This document shows, piece by piece, positions 17,758 to 26,329 of a stretch of DNA of 41,373 nucleotides; the stretch's first letter is position 1; every line of letters begins with the position of its first letter. The translations under genes and the position numbers were made by a program. The DNA comes from Thermoguttaceae bacterium (GTDB taxonomy: Bacteria > Planctomycetota > Planctomycetia > Pirellulales > Thermoguttaceae). The stretch spans positions 1-41,373 of the forward strand of contig JAFSDX010000173.1 of NCBI GenBank assembly GCA_017436025.1, read 5' to 3'. The notes under the pieces were generated by a model, which was given only the letters and a program-made list of their open reading frames with translations, had not been told where the DNA came from and made no database searches.

Positions 17758-18057
17758 ATCGGCGCGCCGTGCGTTCGTTGAATCGTTTGTAATATTTACG
17801 TCAATTAATAATTAATATATAAGGGCAACCTAAGGAATCAAAACGCCGCGACTCCGCTTGCGCCGCGTCGCTCGTCGCCGCAACGCCCCGAAAAGTCCGA
17901 ACGCGACCCCTCGGCGCCGTCCGCAAAAACGACGCCGTTCAAGTCGACAAACCGCGACGCGTTCGCCGCCGTCGCGCCGGAACAGGCCGCCAACCCGGCG
18001 ACCGTTCCGACGAAACGCCGTTTCCAACGTCGCGGCGCAACGCGATCAACCTTCGTT
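17758..18057. other. Intergenic region between xylA and the kinase gene
   Basis: The part next to the kinase start is very AT-rich (17788-17821, including ATTAAT elements and, on the minus strand, TTGACG), so it probably holds the kinase promoter. No -10 box at standard spacing is convincing. The remainder is GC-rich and contains the start-less reading frame listed separately. No terminator for xylA was recognised. Confidence 0.4.
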
Positions 18058-18074
18058 TCAGAAGATGAAACGGT
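17838..18074 (-). other. Coding-like open frame without a usable start, downstream of xylA
   Basis: On the minus strand a 78-codon frame follows and slightly overlaps the end of xylA. Its codons follow the local coding style (GTC, GCG, GGC, GAC, TCG). It encodes an Arg-rich start followed by a hydrophobic Ala/Gly run (RRWKRRFVGTVAGLAACSG) resembling a signal peptide. There is no ATG or GTG, and the only TTG lies inside the hydrophobic run. It may be a decayed secreted-protein gene, the tail of a frameshifted one, or chance. Confidence 0.2.
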
Positions 18075-19371
18075 TCATCACATTTTCGATCAGTTCTTGA
18101 CGACCGCTGATGTTCGGCTCGATTTCGCCCTTTTCGAGCATATATTTTTCGAGCGATTTGAAGTCGTGTTTGCCGGCTTCGATTTCGGCGCCGATCCCGC
18201 GATCCCAGGAAGCGTAACGCGTTTTCAGCATATCTTGCAGGTCGCCGGAAGCGCGCATCGCCGCCGCGACTTTAAGCCCCTTGGCGAAAGCGTCCATCCC
18301 GCCGATGTGGGCGTAGAAGAGGTCGATCGGTTCGAAGCTCTCGCGACGGACTTTCGCGTCGAAGTTGAGACCGCCGGTCGTGAAGCCGCCGTACTTCATC
18401 AGGACGTAAGCCATCTTCGTCGTCATGTAGAGGTCGGTCGGGAATTGGTCGGTGTCCCAGCCGAGGAGCATATCGCCGGCGTTCGCGTCGACGGAACCGA
18501 GGAAACCTTGGCTCGCGGCGTATTCCATTTCGTGTTCGACCGAGTGGCCGGCCAGCGTCGCGTGGTTCGTTTCGATGTTCATCTTGACGTCGTTTTCGAG
18601 ACCGTAGGCGCGCAGGAAGTTGATGCAGGCGGCGCAGTCGTAGTCGTATTGGTGCTTCGTCGGTTCCTTCGGTTTCGGTTCGAAGTAGAATTGGCCTTTG
18701 AAGCCGATTTCCTTCGCGTAGTCGACCGCCATATGCATAAACGCGGCCAAGTGGTCGGCTTCGCGCTTCATGTCGGTGTTCCAAATGCATTGGTAACCTT
18801 CGCGACCGCCCCAGAAGGTGTAGCCTTGCGCTTTCAATTCGAGCGAAACTTCAAGCGCTTTCTTGACTTGCGCGGCGGCGTAAGCGAACGCGTCGGCGTT
18901 CGAGCTGGTGGCGGCGCCGTGCATATAGCGCGGGTTGCCGAAGAGGTTCGCGGTGCCCCAAAGCATCGTGATGCCGGTGCGTTCCGATTCTTCTTTGAAG
19001 ACTTTCACCACTTCGTCGAGATTTTTGTTCGATTCGGCGAGCGTTTTCCCTTCCGGCGCGACGTCGCGGTCGTGGAAGGCGTAATATTGGAAACCGCATT
19101 TTTCGAGGAATTCAAAGAAGACGCGAGCGCGGTTTTGAGCGTTTTCGATCGATTCGGAACCGTCGTCCCAAGGACGCGACATCGTGGCGGCGCCGAACGG
19201 GTCGGAACCGGTCATCCGCATCGTGTGCCAGTAGGCGCAGGAGAAGCGGAGCCATTCCTTCATCGGCTTCCCTTCGACGAGTTCGTCGGCGTTGTAATGC
19301 CGGAACGCGAGCGGATTGGTCGAATCGGGCCCTTCGTATTTAATTTTATTGATTTCCGGGAAAGCGGCCAT
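18058..19371 (-). CDS. xylA: Xylose isomerase
   Basis: This 437-residue class II xylose isomerase interconverts D-xylose and D-xylulose (and D-glucose/D-fructose) with two divalent metals in the cytoplasm. Seen are the N-terminal [17 protein letters not shown], the catalytic His100 and Asp103 in [10 protein letters not shown], the FWGGREGYQ segment, metal-ligand regions [14 protein letters not shown] and [10 protein letters not shown], and the C-terminal helices. Length is normal for the family. The ATG at 19371 has AGGAGA 7 bases upstream. No xylulokinase gene is in the window, so the pathway context is missing. It uses CTG for Leu more often than several neighbours do, as expected of a well-expressed gene. 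Confidence 0.95.
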   Translation of the reverse strand: MAAFPEINKIKYEGPDSTNPLAFRHYNADELVEGKPMKEWLRFSCAYWHTMRMTGSDPFGAATMSRPWDDGSESIENAQNRARVFFEFLEKCGFQYYAFHDRDVAPEGKTLAESNKNLDEVVKVFKEESERTGITMLWGTANLFGNPRYMHGAATSSNADAFAYAAAQVKKALEVSLELKAQGYTFWGGREGYQCIWNTDMKREADHLAAFMHMAVDYAKEIGFKGQFYFEPKPKEPTKHQYDYDCAACINFLRAYGLENDVKMNIETNHATLAGHSVEHEMEYAASQGFLGSVDANAGDMLLGWDTDQFPTDLYMTTKMAYVLMKYGGFTTGGLNFDAKVRRESFEPIDLFYAHIGGMDAFAKGLKVAAAMRASGDLQDMLKTRYASWDRGIGAEIEAGKHDFKSLEKYMLEKGEIEPNISGRQELIENVMNRFIF

Positions 19372-19775
19372 TTACGTTCTCCTAATTAATTAACGCGCGT
19401 TTTAAATATAAACGCTTAACTATGCGAAGTCCTTAAGATAAACGTCGCCGGGTCGCCGAACGTTTCCGCTCGCCGACGGCGTCTTCGACTTAACGAATTG
19501 AAAGACGTCGCGAATATTAACGACGCGCCTCGAACCGGTCGATTCGCGTTTTTTCTATTTTACTCGAATTCGCGCTCAATTAAAAGAAGAAGTTTGGAAA
19601 TTTTTTCGTTTTTCCGCAAAAAAACCGTCGCCGGAGCCCCTACAAACGCGCAAAAGCCCGCCGACGTTCTTCGCTCGGGCAAAAAACGTCGCGACGGGCT
19701 CTCCGCGCTTTCCTATCGTTCGCTCGACGTCGAATATTCGACTCGTCTCGCGCCGGGGCTCGGTCGACGCCGACC
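19372..19775. other. Intergenic region between xylA and cysC
   Basis: These 404 bases hold the xylA ribosome-binding site and an AT-rich leader (19383-19440) with no clear promoter boxes, one CTATTTT motif (19555) and the cysC terminator. A plus-strand frame at 19498-19887 has no recognisable product and runs antisense into cysC, so it is not called. Confidence 0.45.
19652..19699 (-). terminator. Probable terminator of cysC
   Basis: On the minus strand two arms (GCCCGTCGCGACGTT and AACGTCGGCGGGC) pair in two blocks separated by a small internal loop and are followed by TTTT. It starts 77 bases after the cysC stop. Confidence 0.5.
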
Positions 19776-20435
19776 TCAGCCAATAACGCCTTTAGTCTTC
19801 AAGAAGAAGATGACTTCGTCGGCGAGTTCGTCGGCGGAGCATTCGGACGCGTCGAGTTCAAGATCGGGACGAAGCGGCGCTTCGTAGGGATCGTCGACGC
19901 CGGTAAAACCTTTCAATTCGCCGGCGCGCGCTTTTTGGTACAGGCCTTTCGGGTCGCGTTGTTCGCAGACTTCGATCGGCGTTTTGACGTAAATTTCGTA
20001 GAAATCGGTCGACGCCATCGTTTCGCGAACGCGGTCGCGGTCGGCGCGGTAGGGGCTGATGAACGCCGTCAACGCGATCATCCCGGCTTCGACGAACAAC
20101 TTCGAAACGGCGCCGATGCGACGGATGTTTTCTTCGCGATCTTGCGCCGAGAACCCGAGTCCGAAGCGTTCGGCGAATTCGTCCGAGTGTTGCTTCTTCA
20201 AGATCGCCGGCGAAGCGTTCAACGCGTGGCGAACGTTGTCGCCGTCGAGGACGAAACTGCGCTTGCCCAACTCGTGCAGTTTATGGTCGACCAAGTTCGC
20301 GATCGTGCTTTTGCCGCTGGCGCTCAAACCGGTGAACCAAAGAACGCAACCGCGATTACCGTTCAATTTTTCCTTTTCCGCGCGCGAAACAGCTTGTTTG
20401 TGCCAGTAAACTTCCACTTGTTGAGGCGAACTCAT
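19776..20435 (-). CDS. cysC: Adenylyl-sulfate (APS) kinase
   Basis: This 219-residue protein phosphorylates APS to PAPS with ATP, in cytoplasmic sulfate activation. It has Walker A GLSASGKST (36-44), the APS-binding loop DGDNVRHAL (64-72), the ISPYRADRDRVRE segment and the DDPYEAP segment of the family. Length is typical for a stand-alone enzyme. The ATG at 20435 has AGGAG 6 bases upstream. No ATP sulfurylase (cysDN or sat) lies in the window. PAPS could serve sulfotransferases or assimilation; the context does not say which. Confidence 0.93.
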   Translation of the reverse strand: MSSPQQVEVYWHKQAVSRAEKEKLNGNRGCVLWFTGLSASGKSTIANLVDHKLHELGKRSFVLDGDNVRHALNASPAILKKQHSDEFAERFGLGFSAQDREENIRRIGAVSKLFVEAGMIALTAFISPYRADRDRVRETMASTDFYEIYVKTPIEVCEQRDPKGLYQKARAGELKGFTGVDDPYEAPLRPDLELDASECSADELADEVIFFLKTKGVIG

Positions 20436-20894
20436 TTTTGTCTCCTGTCTGGTTGATTAAAAGCGACGCCGCTTGACGCGTTGCGCTCGAATTGACGCCG
20501 CGCGACGGCGTTTTCGTCGTTCCAAGCCGCCGTTATTAAGCGTCGACGCGCGCGGACAACTCTATTTTAATCGCGGTTGCGATTTTTTCAATATCTCGAC
20601 GGCGTTCGCGCCCGATATTTATTCAAACTCAATTCAAAAAACGCCTTTTTTTTTCTTCGCGTCCCTTTTTCCGCCGTCGTCGCCCAATTTCTTTGTCGAC
20701 GCGAATATCGACAAATAAAACGCATATTGCAAAACGCGACGCTTTCCTATTTTCGCCGCTTTTGTCTCGTTCGTCGCGCCGCGCGACGTCGACGTTGTTT
20801 CGCCGCCGGTTTTCGCCGTTTTTCGTTAATTCGGCGTTTCGAATCGTTCGCCGTTTTTCGTTACTCGGCGTTTCGAATCGTTCGCCGTTTTTTG
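20436..20894. other. Intergenic region between cysC and tsaB
   Basis: These 459 bases contain two CTATTTT motifs (20562, 20747) and 34-bp tandem repeats at the tsaB end. Around 20565-20595 on the minus strand there is a weak promoter-like TTGAAA, 17 bases, AAAATA. Frames present on both strands have no recognisable products and reflect the base bias. Confidence 0.45.
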
Positions 20895-20914
20895 TTACTC
20901 GGCGTTTCGAATCG
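20812..20914. repeat. 34-bp tandem repeat, about 3 copies, overlapping the 3' end of tsaB
   Basis: Two nearly identical full 34-bp units (20831-20864 and 20865-20898, one base different) are flanked by partial units on both sides. Each unit contains CGGCG and CGCCG arms able to form a small hairpin. The tsaB stop codon and last residues (RNAE) lie within the array; the other copies repeat the same codons. Confidence 0.85.
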
Positions 20915-21737
20915 CCGCCTTTTCTTGCGCGCGTTCTTCGGCGGCGGCAAGGCGAGAGTAAATCGGCAAAATCGACCAAACGTCGTCGAAATCGCCCGCT
21001 TCGAAGCGCCGCCAAGCGACTCGCGCGACGCCGACCGCCGTCGGCGCCCAAAACGCTCGATCGACGAATTGCGTTTCAATATTCTCGTCCCCTTTATTTC
21101 GCCAACGATCGAGCGACGGCCCGCAAAAATAAACGTTTTTCGCCGCGCTCGACTTCGCTTTCTCAATAAATACTTCGAAATCCAAAAATCGGGCGAAATC
21201 GGCGTTCTTTACGCAATCGAAATTTCCGACAAATTCGCAACCTTTTTCCTCGGCGAACCATTTTTTCACCGACGTTACCCGATAACGGTCGTCGAGCGGA
21301 AGCGGCGCCCCCTTTTCCGCCGTCTCGACCCAAAAACGTCGAACCGCCGCGTCGCCCCGTTGCGCGTCGATCCCGACCGAAACCGCCCCCGCCGCGTCGC
21401 CGTTCGGGAGTCGCTCGATTTCCGACGCGATCGCCTCCAACGCGTCGACGCCGATAATCTTCGCTCCGACCGCCCAAGCGAACATTTTCGCCGTCGCGAC
21501 GCCGACCCGCAAACCGGTGAAAGAGCCCGGCCCGACCGCGACCGCGACCGCGTCGACGTCTCCCGGAGCCCAGCCGAACTCCGCCAACGTCTCTCGAATC
21601 GTCGGCGCCAACGTTTGCGCGCTTCGCCGCTCCGTCTCCAAACGGCGCGACGTTAACATTTCGCCGCCGACGCAAAGCGCGACGCTTCCTTGCGCGTCCG
21701 TCGTTTCCAACGCCAAAATTTTCGGCGCGTTTTCCAT
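20895..21737 (-). CDS. tsaB: tRNA N6-threonylcarbamoyladenosine biosynthesis protein TsaB
   Basis: This 280-residue ASKHA-fold protein is the TsaB partner of TsaD in making the t6A modification of ANN-decoding tRNAs. The N-terminal strand ILALETTDAQGSVAL and the signature GPGSFTGLRVG (69-79) are clear. The second half is less conserved, as is usual. The ATG at 21737 is preferred to a TTG at 21743, because GGAG then lies 7 bases upstream. The gene ends inside a 34-bp tandem repeat, so the last few residues may be recently altered. tsaD, tsaE and rimI are not next to it. Confidence 0.9.
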   Translation of the reverse strand: MENAPKILALETTDAQGSVALCVGGEMLTSRRLETERRSAQTLAPTIRETLAEFGWAPGDVDAVAVAVGPGSFTGLRVGVATAKMFAWAVGAKIIGVDALEAIASEIERLPNGDAAGAVSVGIDAQRGDAAVRRFWVETAEKGAPLPLDDRYRVTSVKKWFAEEKGCEFVGNFDCVKNADFARFLDFEVFIEKAKSSAAKNVYFCGPSLDRWRNKGDENIETQFVDRAFWAPTAVGVARVAWRRFEAGDFDDVWSILPIYSRLAAAEERAQEKAAIRNAE

Positions 21738-22162
21738 CGTCAATCTCCGTTCAAACCGCCCGCTTTAACGGAAAGAGCGCGGTTGTTCGCCGCTCCCCGT
21801 TTTGCCAATCTTTCGCCCGACGTCCGTTCGACGCCGAACGCGGCGCCGCCCCAAACCGACGCCCCTTTTATTTTATTCCGACCTCGCGCCTTCGACAGGG
21901 GGGGCGCCGTCGAAACGCGTTTTTCCTTGCGCGACGCTCGCCTCTTTGCCCAACCGCCCTTACCGTCGCGTTCCCTTCGATCGTTATTCCCGTCAAAAAT
22001 TGCTCTTGCGTTTGCGTTCGAGGAACGTTATACTCGCTTTTAACGGCAATTTCGGCGCCGAAACGTTCGCGCAAACGCCCGAATCCCCCTATTTCCCTTA
22101 TTTCCCCAAACCGAGTTCGCTCGCCCGTCGCAAGGCGCGACGAAAATATTGGATTGTAAAAT
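21738..22162. other. Divergent intergenic region between tsaB and the SH3 gene
   Basis: Apart from the plus-strand promoter at 22006-22034 and pyrimidine-rich stretches near 22083-22106, I see nothing specific in these 425 bases. No tsaB promoter of good quality was found on the minus strand. Confidence 0.4.
22006..22034 (+). promoter_or_regulatory. Sigma-70 promoter of the SH3-domain gene
   Basis: TTGCGT (22006-22011), a 17-base spacer and TATACT (22029-22034) lie about 130 bases upstream of the ATG at 22163. Confidence 0.6.
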
Positions 22163-24676
22163 ATGTCGAAACGTTCGAAACTCAATCGACGCCGCGTCCT
22201 TTCCTCCGCCGCGCCCGCCCGACGTATCGCTCCGACGCTTCCCCTTATTTTAACCGGGCCGCTCGGTTTATCCAGTTTGCGCGTTTTCCCCCTTTTAGCG
22301 ACTCCCCTCGTCTTAACGGGATTTTTCGCCGCGCCCCGCCTTTGCGCTCAAACGCTCGCTCCGCTCGACGCGACGCAAACGGCCCGCCGCCCCGCGCAGT
22401 TTGCGCAATCTTCGCAACTCCCCCGGCTCCCTCAACTCCCGAAGTCGCCGCAATCGACGCGTTCCCCCCAAACGCTCGCGAACGCGCCGCAAGATTCCGC
22501 GCAAAATCAAGTCGTTTTCTTTTCGATACCGGTCGCCGTCGACGCCGCGGTCGTCCGCTCCGGGCCGAGCGAAGACGCCTATCCGACCGGAACCGTCGGG
22601 CAAAACCGTTACGTCGAGGCTTATTTTCGCTCCGCTGACGGTTGGTGCGCGGTTCGTCCGCCGCAAGGAAGTTTTTCTTGGGTGAACGCGAAATTTGTCC
22701 GCCGCGAAACCGACTCGACCGGGCGAATCGTCGCGGCGAGCGGCAAAGCGGTTCCGTCGCGAGTCGGCGGCGCGACGGTCGAGGAAAGCGCGCTCGTTCA
22801 AGTCGGCCTTAAAAACGGAACAACCGTCAAAATTTTAAACGAAACCCGCTTAGCGGACGGCTCGACTTGGCTGAAAATCTCGCCGCCGTCGGGCGAATTT
22901 CGTTGGATTCGCGCGACCGATCTCATCGCCGATCCCGCGCTCGAGCAGTTGCCGACGAAATTGACGTTTCAACGAGAATTTCTCGAACAACTCGCGCGAA
23001 CCTCCAACGGCGCGCCGAACGCCGACGCTTCCGCTCTCGTCGCTCCCAAAGCGCCCGTTTCCGCCGACGCTTCCGCCGACGCGTCCTCGCAAACCGTCGT
23101 TTCCCCCTCTCCGACGTCCGCAAACTCGACGCAAGCGCCCCAAACCTCGCAAACAACGCAAAACACCGAAACCGCGCCGACGCCCCTTTCGGAGGAATCG
23201 GCGACGCGATTCAAAATGGAACTCGCTCGGCTTAACGCGGACGTTTTTCAAACGTTGCGACAAAATCCGCCGTCCGACGTCGAACTCGCGCTCCTCGCGT
23301 CGCGGGCCGAAACCCTTTTCGACGCCGCGCCGACCGACGGCGAACGTTTCGTCGTTCAATCGATTTACGACGCGATCAAAATCGCCGAACGCCGAAACCG
23401 CGCTCAATTCGGCGGCGCCGACGCCCCGAATCCCCGTTTTTCCCCCAATCCGCCCAGCCAACTCGTCTCCCCCGACTTCCCCAATTCGCCCAACTCGCCC
23501 AGTCGCCTCCAAACGTCCGAAATTAACGGCGGCGACCGGTTCGGCGAATTTCAGCTCGAAGGAGACGCGCCGCTTCTCGTTCTTCCCGATTCAAGTTTCG
23601 AACCGTCCGACGCCGCGCGCTCGGGCGCCGTTTTGTTCGACGGTTCGACCGGAGCCCGCTTCCCCCAAACCGCCCCAAACGCCCAGAACGCCGATTTTAA
23701 CGGTCGAATCGACGTTTCTCAATTTTTCTCGCCCGCCGAAACCGGATATTCGCCGAACGGATTCGACGCGAACGCCGCCGCTCAAACGGAGAAACGTCCG
23801 CGTCTCGCCTTCGCGTTTTCCAACGCGAACAACCCGTTCCGTTCCCGCTCGTCGAAAAATAAAGCGGCGCAAATCGCTCCGATCGCGCCGCAAAACGGAG
23901 GGCGCGCCGCCGGAATTTCAAAACTTCCGCCCCTTTTGCCGACCCAAAAACAACTAATCGTTCCGCCTCCCAATTATCGTTCCAATCCTTTGGGCCAAAA
24001 CGTTCGCCAAAATGCTCGCCTCGTCGCCGGAAAAGAAACGACGACGGCGAAAGAAGCGGAAAAAGCCGCCGCGTCAAGCCAAAATAGCGAAACCGCGCAA
24101 GAAATAACGGTCGATTCCGTTCGTTGGCGCGCCGTCGACAAGGTCGCGTCCGACTCGGTCGCCGACTCGGCGTCCAAAGTCGTCTCCGCGACCGCGGTCG
24201 TTTCCGACGCCCCCGCCGCCGTCGGGCAAGCGTCCCCCATCGCCGCGACGGTTTCCGCCAAAGCCCCCGCGTTGACGGGAGCGACCGTTCCCCAAACCCC
24301 CAAAGGCAACGCCGCGACCGGTTCCAAAATCCAAAAAGGTGACGCCGCGACCGGTTCCAAAATCCAAAAAGGCGACGCCGCGACCGGTTCCAACAAATTT
24401 CAACCGATTTCGTCGAGAAGTTCCGCCGCGTTCGACGCCGCCGGCGTCCTCGCCAAATTACCCAAAGCGCCCAAAGGCTCGCCTCAATACGCGTTGACGC
24501 GTCCGGTCGGCGACGGTCGCTTCGAAGTCGTTTCTTACCTCGAAACGGAAAAAGGCGTTTCGCTCGAACCTTATGTCGGGCGCGACGTCGGCGTTAAAGG
24601 AACGCTCGGAACGATTCAAATTGGAGAAGAGACGCGGAAATTAACGACGGTGCGAACCGTTTTTGAACGGAATTAG
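22163..24676 (+). CDS. Secreted SH3-like domain protein
   Basis: The protein has 837 residues. A long Arg-rich signal peptide ends near residue 65 (RLCAQ). Two SH3b-like units follow (about 113-180, with VVRSGPSEDAYPTGTVG and GWCAVRPP; about 205-255, with TWLKISPPSGEFRWI). A long Pro/Ser/Thr/Asn/Gln-rich stretch comes next, including an 11-residue repeat. The protein ends in a compact beta-rich domain (VGRDVGVKGTLGTIQIG, near the C-terminus) that looks like a small OB-type barrel. Planctomycetes commonly encode such proteins; SH3b units often bind cell-wall or protein ligands, but the ligand here is unknown. The start has only a weak GGA 13 bases upstream. Confidence 0.75.
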   Translation: MSKRSKLNRRRVLSSAAPARRIAPTLPLILTGPLGLSSLRVFPLLATPLVLTGFFAAPRLCAQTLAPLDATQTARRPAQFAQSSQLPRLPQLPKSPQSTRSPQTLANAPQDSAQNQVVFFSIPVAVDAAVVRSGPSEDAYPTGTVGQNRYVEAYFRSADGWCAVRPPQGSFSWVNAKFVRRETDSTGRIVAASGKAVPSRVGGATVEESALVQVGLKNGTTVKILNETRLADGSTWLKISPPSGEFRWIRATDLIADPALEQLPTKLTFQREFLEQLARTSNGAPNADASALVAPKAPVSADASADASSQTVVSPSPTSANSTQAPQTSQTTQNTETAPTPLSEESATRFKMELARLNADVFQTLRQNPPSDVELALLASRAETLFDAAPTDGERFVVQSIYDAIKIAERRNRAQFGGADAPNPRFSPNPPSQLVSPDFPNSPNSPSRLQTSEINGGDRFGEFQLEGDAPLLVLPDSSFEPSDAARSGAVLFDGSTGARFPQTAPNAQNADFNGRIDVSQFFSPAETGYSPNGFDANAAAQTEKRPRLAFAFSNANNPFRSRSSKNKAAQIAPIAPQNGGRAAGISKLPPLLPTQKQLIVPPPNYRSNPLGQNVRQNARLVAGKETTTAKEAEKAAASSQNSETAQEITVDSVRWRAVDKVASDSVADSASKVVSATAVVSDAPAAVGQASPIAATVSAKAPALTGATVPQTPKGNAATGSKIQKGDAATGSKIQKGDAATGSNKFQPISSRSSAAFDAAGVLAKLPKAPKGSPQYALTRPVGDGRFEVVSYLETEKGVSLEPYVGRDVGVKGTLGTIQIGEETRKLTTVRTVFERN
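24305..24393 (+). repeat. 33-bp in-frame tandem repeat, 2.7 copies
   Basis: Units at 24305, 24338 and 24371 (partial) encode GDAATGSKIQK. They differ at very few bases, which suggests recent expansion. Confidence 0.9.
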
Positions 24677-24753
24677 TTCCCCCAACGGTTAACGCGCGCC
24701 ATCCCTGCTACAATATTCATCGATCGTTCAATAATCGCGACGGAAACGGCGAC

Positions 24754-25593
24754 TTAAAAGCGCAAAATAACGCGCCAACAAACTCCATTTTCAAACGTAT
24801 TTGATTCGTCGCAACGCAATCCAATCCCGAGCGCGTCCGCAAAACGTCGCGCTTTCGCAAGTCCGACGCCCAGTCCCCGTCCCGCTTGCCGTCCGGAAAA
24901 ATAAGGCGCGAAGAGGAGTTCTCGCGCTTCCGAACTCAATCCCGGGCCGTCGTCTTCGACGCCGATTTCAAAAACGCGATCTTTTGAGAGGGGCGTTTCG
25001 CCAAAATCTCGTTCCGCTTCGTCGTTTTCGTTTTGAGTTTGCATTTGCGCTTCTAAAACGCTATTTTCATTGACCGTCTCGTATTTCGAACGTTCCAAGC
25101 ATTCTCGCGCAAAAATCTTCATCGCGCCGCCGGGCCCGGTCGCTTCGACGGCGTTTTTTGTCAACGCGTTCAAAATCGCCGCCAACATCGCCTCGTCGGT
25201 CGTTAAAGTCGACGCGTTCTCCCCAAACTCAAACGCAACTTCCAACCGAACGTCCCTTTCCTCGCAACGTTGCGTTTCGCGACGCGCCCATTCTTCACAA
25301 AAATTTTTAACGTCGACTTCCCCCGGAGACGGTTTGGGCGGTCGAGCGAACGTTCGCAAGTCGACGATCATCTCATAAGCGCGCGTCGTCTGCTCGACAA
25401 TCGCCGCTAAACGCCGACGTTTTTCCTCCGACGTTTCGTTTTTCAAAAGATATTGCGCGTGTCCGCCGATTATCGCCAACGGATTATTCAGTTCGTGTCC
25501 GATTCCGGCGGCCGTTTCGGCGCAAGCGTCGAAAATTTTTTGCTCCAAACCGGGATTTCCGAAACGCTCGTCTCTTTTTGTTTCGTCGATCAT
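24754..25593 (-). CDS. Soluble histidine kinase, NtrB-like core without sensor domain
   Basis: The 279-residue protein consists almost only of the dimerisation/phospho-acceptor helix and the ATPase domain. The H-box is GIGHELNNPLAIIGG with His33, the N-box NALTKNAVEAT (about 141-151), G1 VEDDGPGLS and G2 GRGLGVGLAKAR. No membrane segment or PAS domain is seen, so it must receive its signal through a partner or through its short N-terminus. It probably phosphorylates the response regulator encoded just upstream (154 bases, same strand), though a strong terminator separates them. The ribosome-binding site is weak. Confidence 0.88.
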   Translation of the reverse strand: MIDETKRDERFGNPGLEQKIFDACAETAAGIGHELNNPLAIIGGHAQYLLKNETSEEKRRRLAAIVEQTTRAYEMIVDLRTFARPPKPSPGEVDVKNFCEEWARRETQRCEERDVRLEVAFEFGENASTLTTDEAMLAAILNALTKNAVEATGPGGAMKIFARECLERSKYETVNENSVLEAQMQTQNENDEAERDFGETPLSKDRVFEIGVEDDGPGLSSEARELLFAPYFSGRQAGRGLGVGLAKARRFADALGIGLRCDESNTFENGVCWRVILRF

Positions 25594-25665
25594 ATTTCGT
25601 TCGCCGCCTTCTTAGACCTTTCAGGCTTCCTATTCTATCTAAACCGCGCATCTCAACAAACGCGA

Positions 25666-25710
25666 CGACAAAAAAACGTTGGAGTTCGCCGCTCCAACGT
25701 TTTTTTGTCG
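25666..25710. terminator. Strong bidirectional terminator between the response regulator and kinase genes
   Basis: A perfect 19-bp inverted repeat (25666-25684 and 25692-25710) has a 7-base loop, with a seven-A run in one arm and seven T in the other. It lies 38 bases after the response-regulator stop on the minus strand. The downstream kinase therefore needs read-through or its own promoter. Confidence 0.85.
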
Positions 25711-25747
25711 ATTATCGCAACGATTTATATTTTAAACCGCCGTTTTA

Positions 25748-26329
25748 TTAAGCGAAAGTTTCAATTTCGAGCAACGCGCAAATGCGTTCAATCAAGCGTT
25801 CCGTTTCGAACGGTTTCGCGAGGAACTCGTTGGCTCCGGCGCGACGCAGTTCTTCGATCTTGTCCTCTTCGACCATCCCGGAAACGCAAATGATTTTGAC
25901 CGCTTCGAGCGACTTGTCGTTGCGGACGCGGAGGCAAACGTCCTTGCCGTTGATATCCGGAAGCATCACGTCAAGAATAATGAGGTCGGGGCGATAATCT
26001 TTGACCGTCATCCCGGCTTCGAACCCGTTGTTGACGGAGCGCGTTTCGAAACGACCGTCGCGTTCGAGAACGTCGACCAACAATTCGACCAAATCGCGAT
26101 CGTCGTCGACGACCAGCACCTTGCGTTTGCCGCTTTCCAGCGCGTCGGTCGGAATGTTGTTTTCCTTCATAAAGGCGTACAAATGTTCGCGCGGAATGCG
26201 ACGAAAACGACTTCCCGGAACGCGAAACCCTTTTAACCCGCCGGAATCAATGCAACGAATGATCGTTTGTTGGCTAACCTTGCAGATTTTCGCGGCTTCG
26301 CCGGTCGTAAAAACAGTTTTTATACCCAT
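25748..26329 (-). CDS. Response regulator with N-terminal excisionase/MerR-type helix-turn-helix
   Basis: The protein has 193 residues. Residues 5-55 form a small winged helix-turn-helix (FTTGEAAKICKVSQQTIIRC, then PGSRFRRIPREHLYAFM) of the excisionase type. Residues 69-190 form a receiver domain with the acidic pair Asp75/Asp76, phospho-acceptor Asp120 (LIILDVMLPD), Ser150 and Lys172 (LAKPF). The DNA-binding part comes before the receiver, the reverse of the OmpR and NarL families. It likely regulates genes in response to the kinase at 24754-25593. The ATG at 26329 has AAGGA 11 bases upstream. The best promoter lies about 360 bases away, giving a long leader. Confidence 0.9.
   Translation of the reverse strand: MGIKTVFTTGEAAKICKVSQQTIIRCIDSGGLKGFRVPGSRFRRIPREHLYAFMKENNIPTDALESGKRKVLVVDDDRDLVELLVDVLERDGRFETRSVNNGFEAGMTVKDYRPDLIILDVMLPDINGKDVCLRVRNDKSLEAVKIICVSGMVEEDKIEELRRAGANEFLAKPFETERLIERICALLEIETFA

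Noticed and set aside
18097..19389. 430-codon plus-strand frame opposite xylA
   Set aside because: xylA on the minus strand is unmistakable; the antisense frame has no domain or ribosome-binding site.
19498..19887. 129-codon plus-strand frame upstream of and antisense to the end of cysC
   Set aside because: No recognisable domain, no ribosome-binding site, and the second half is antisense to cysC.
20812..20914. CRISPR-like array
   Set aside because: The units are directly adjacent, with no unique spacers, and there are no cas genes; it is a simple tandem repeat.
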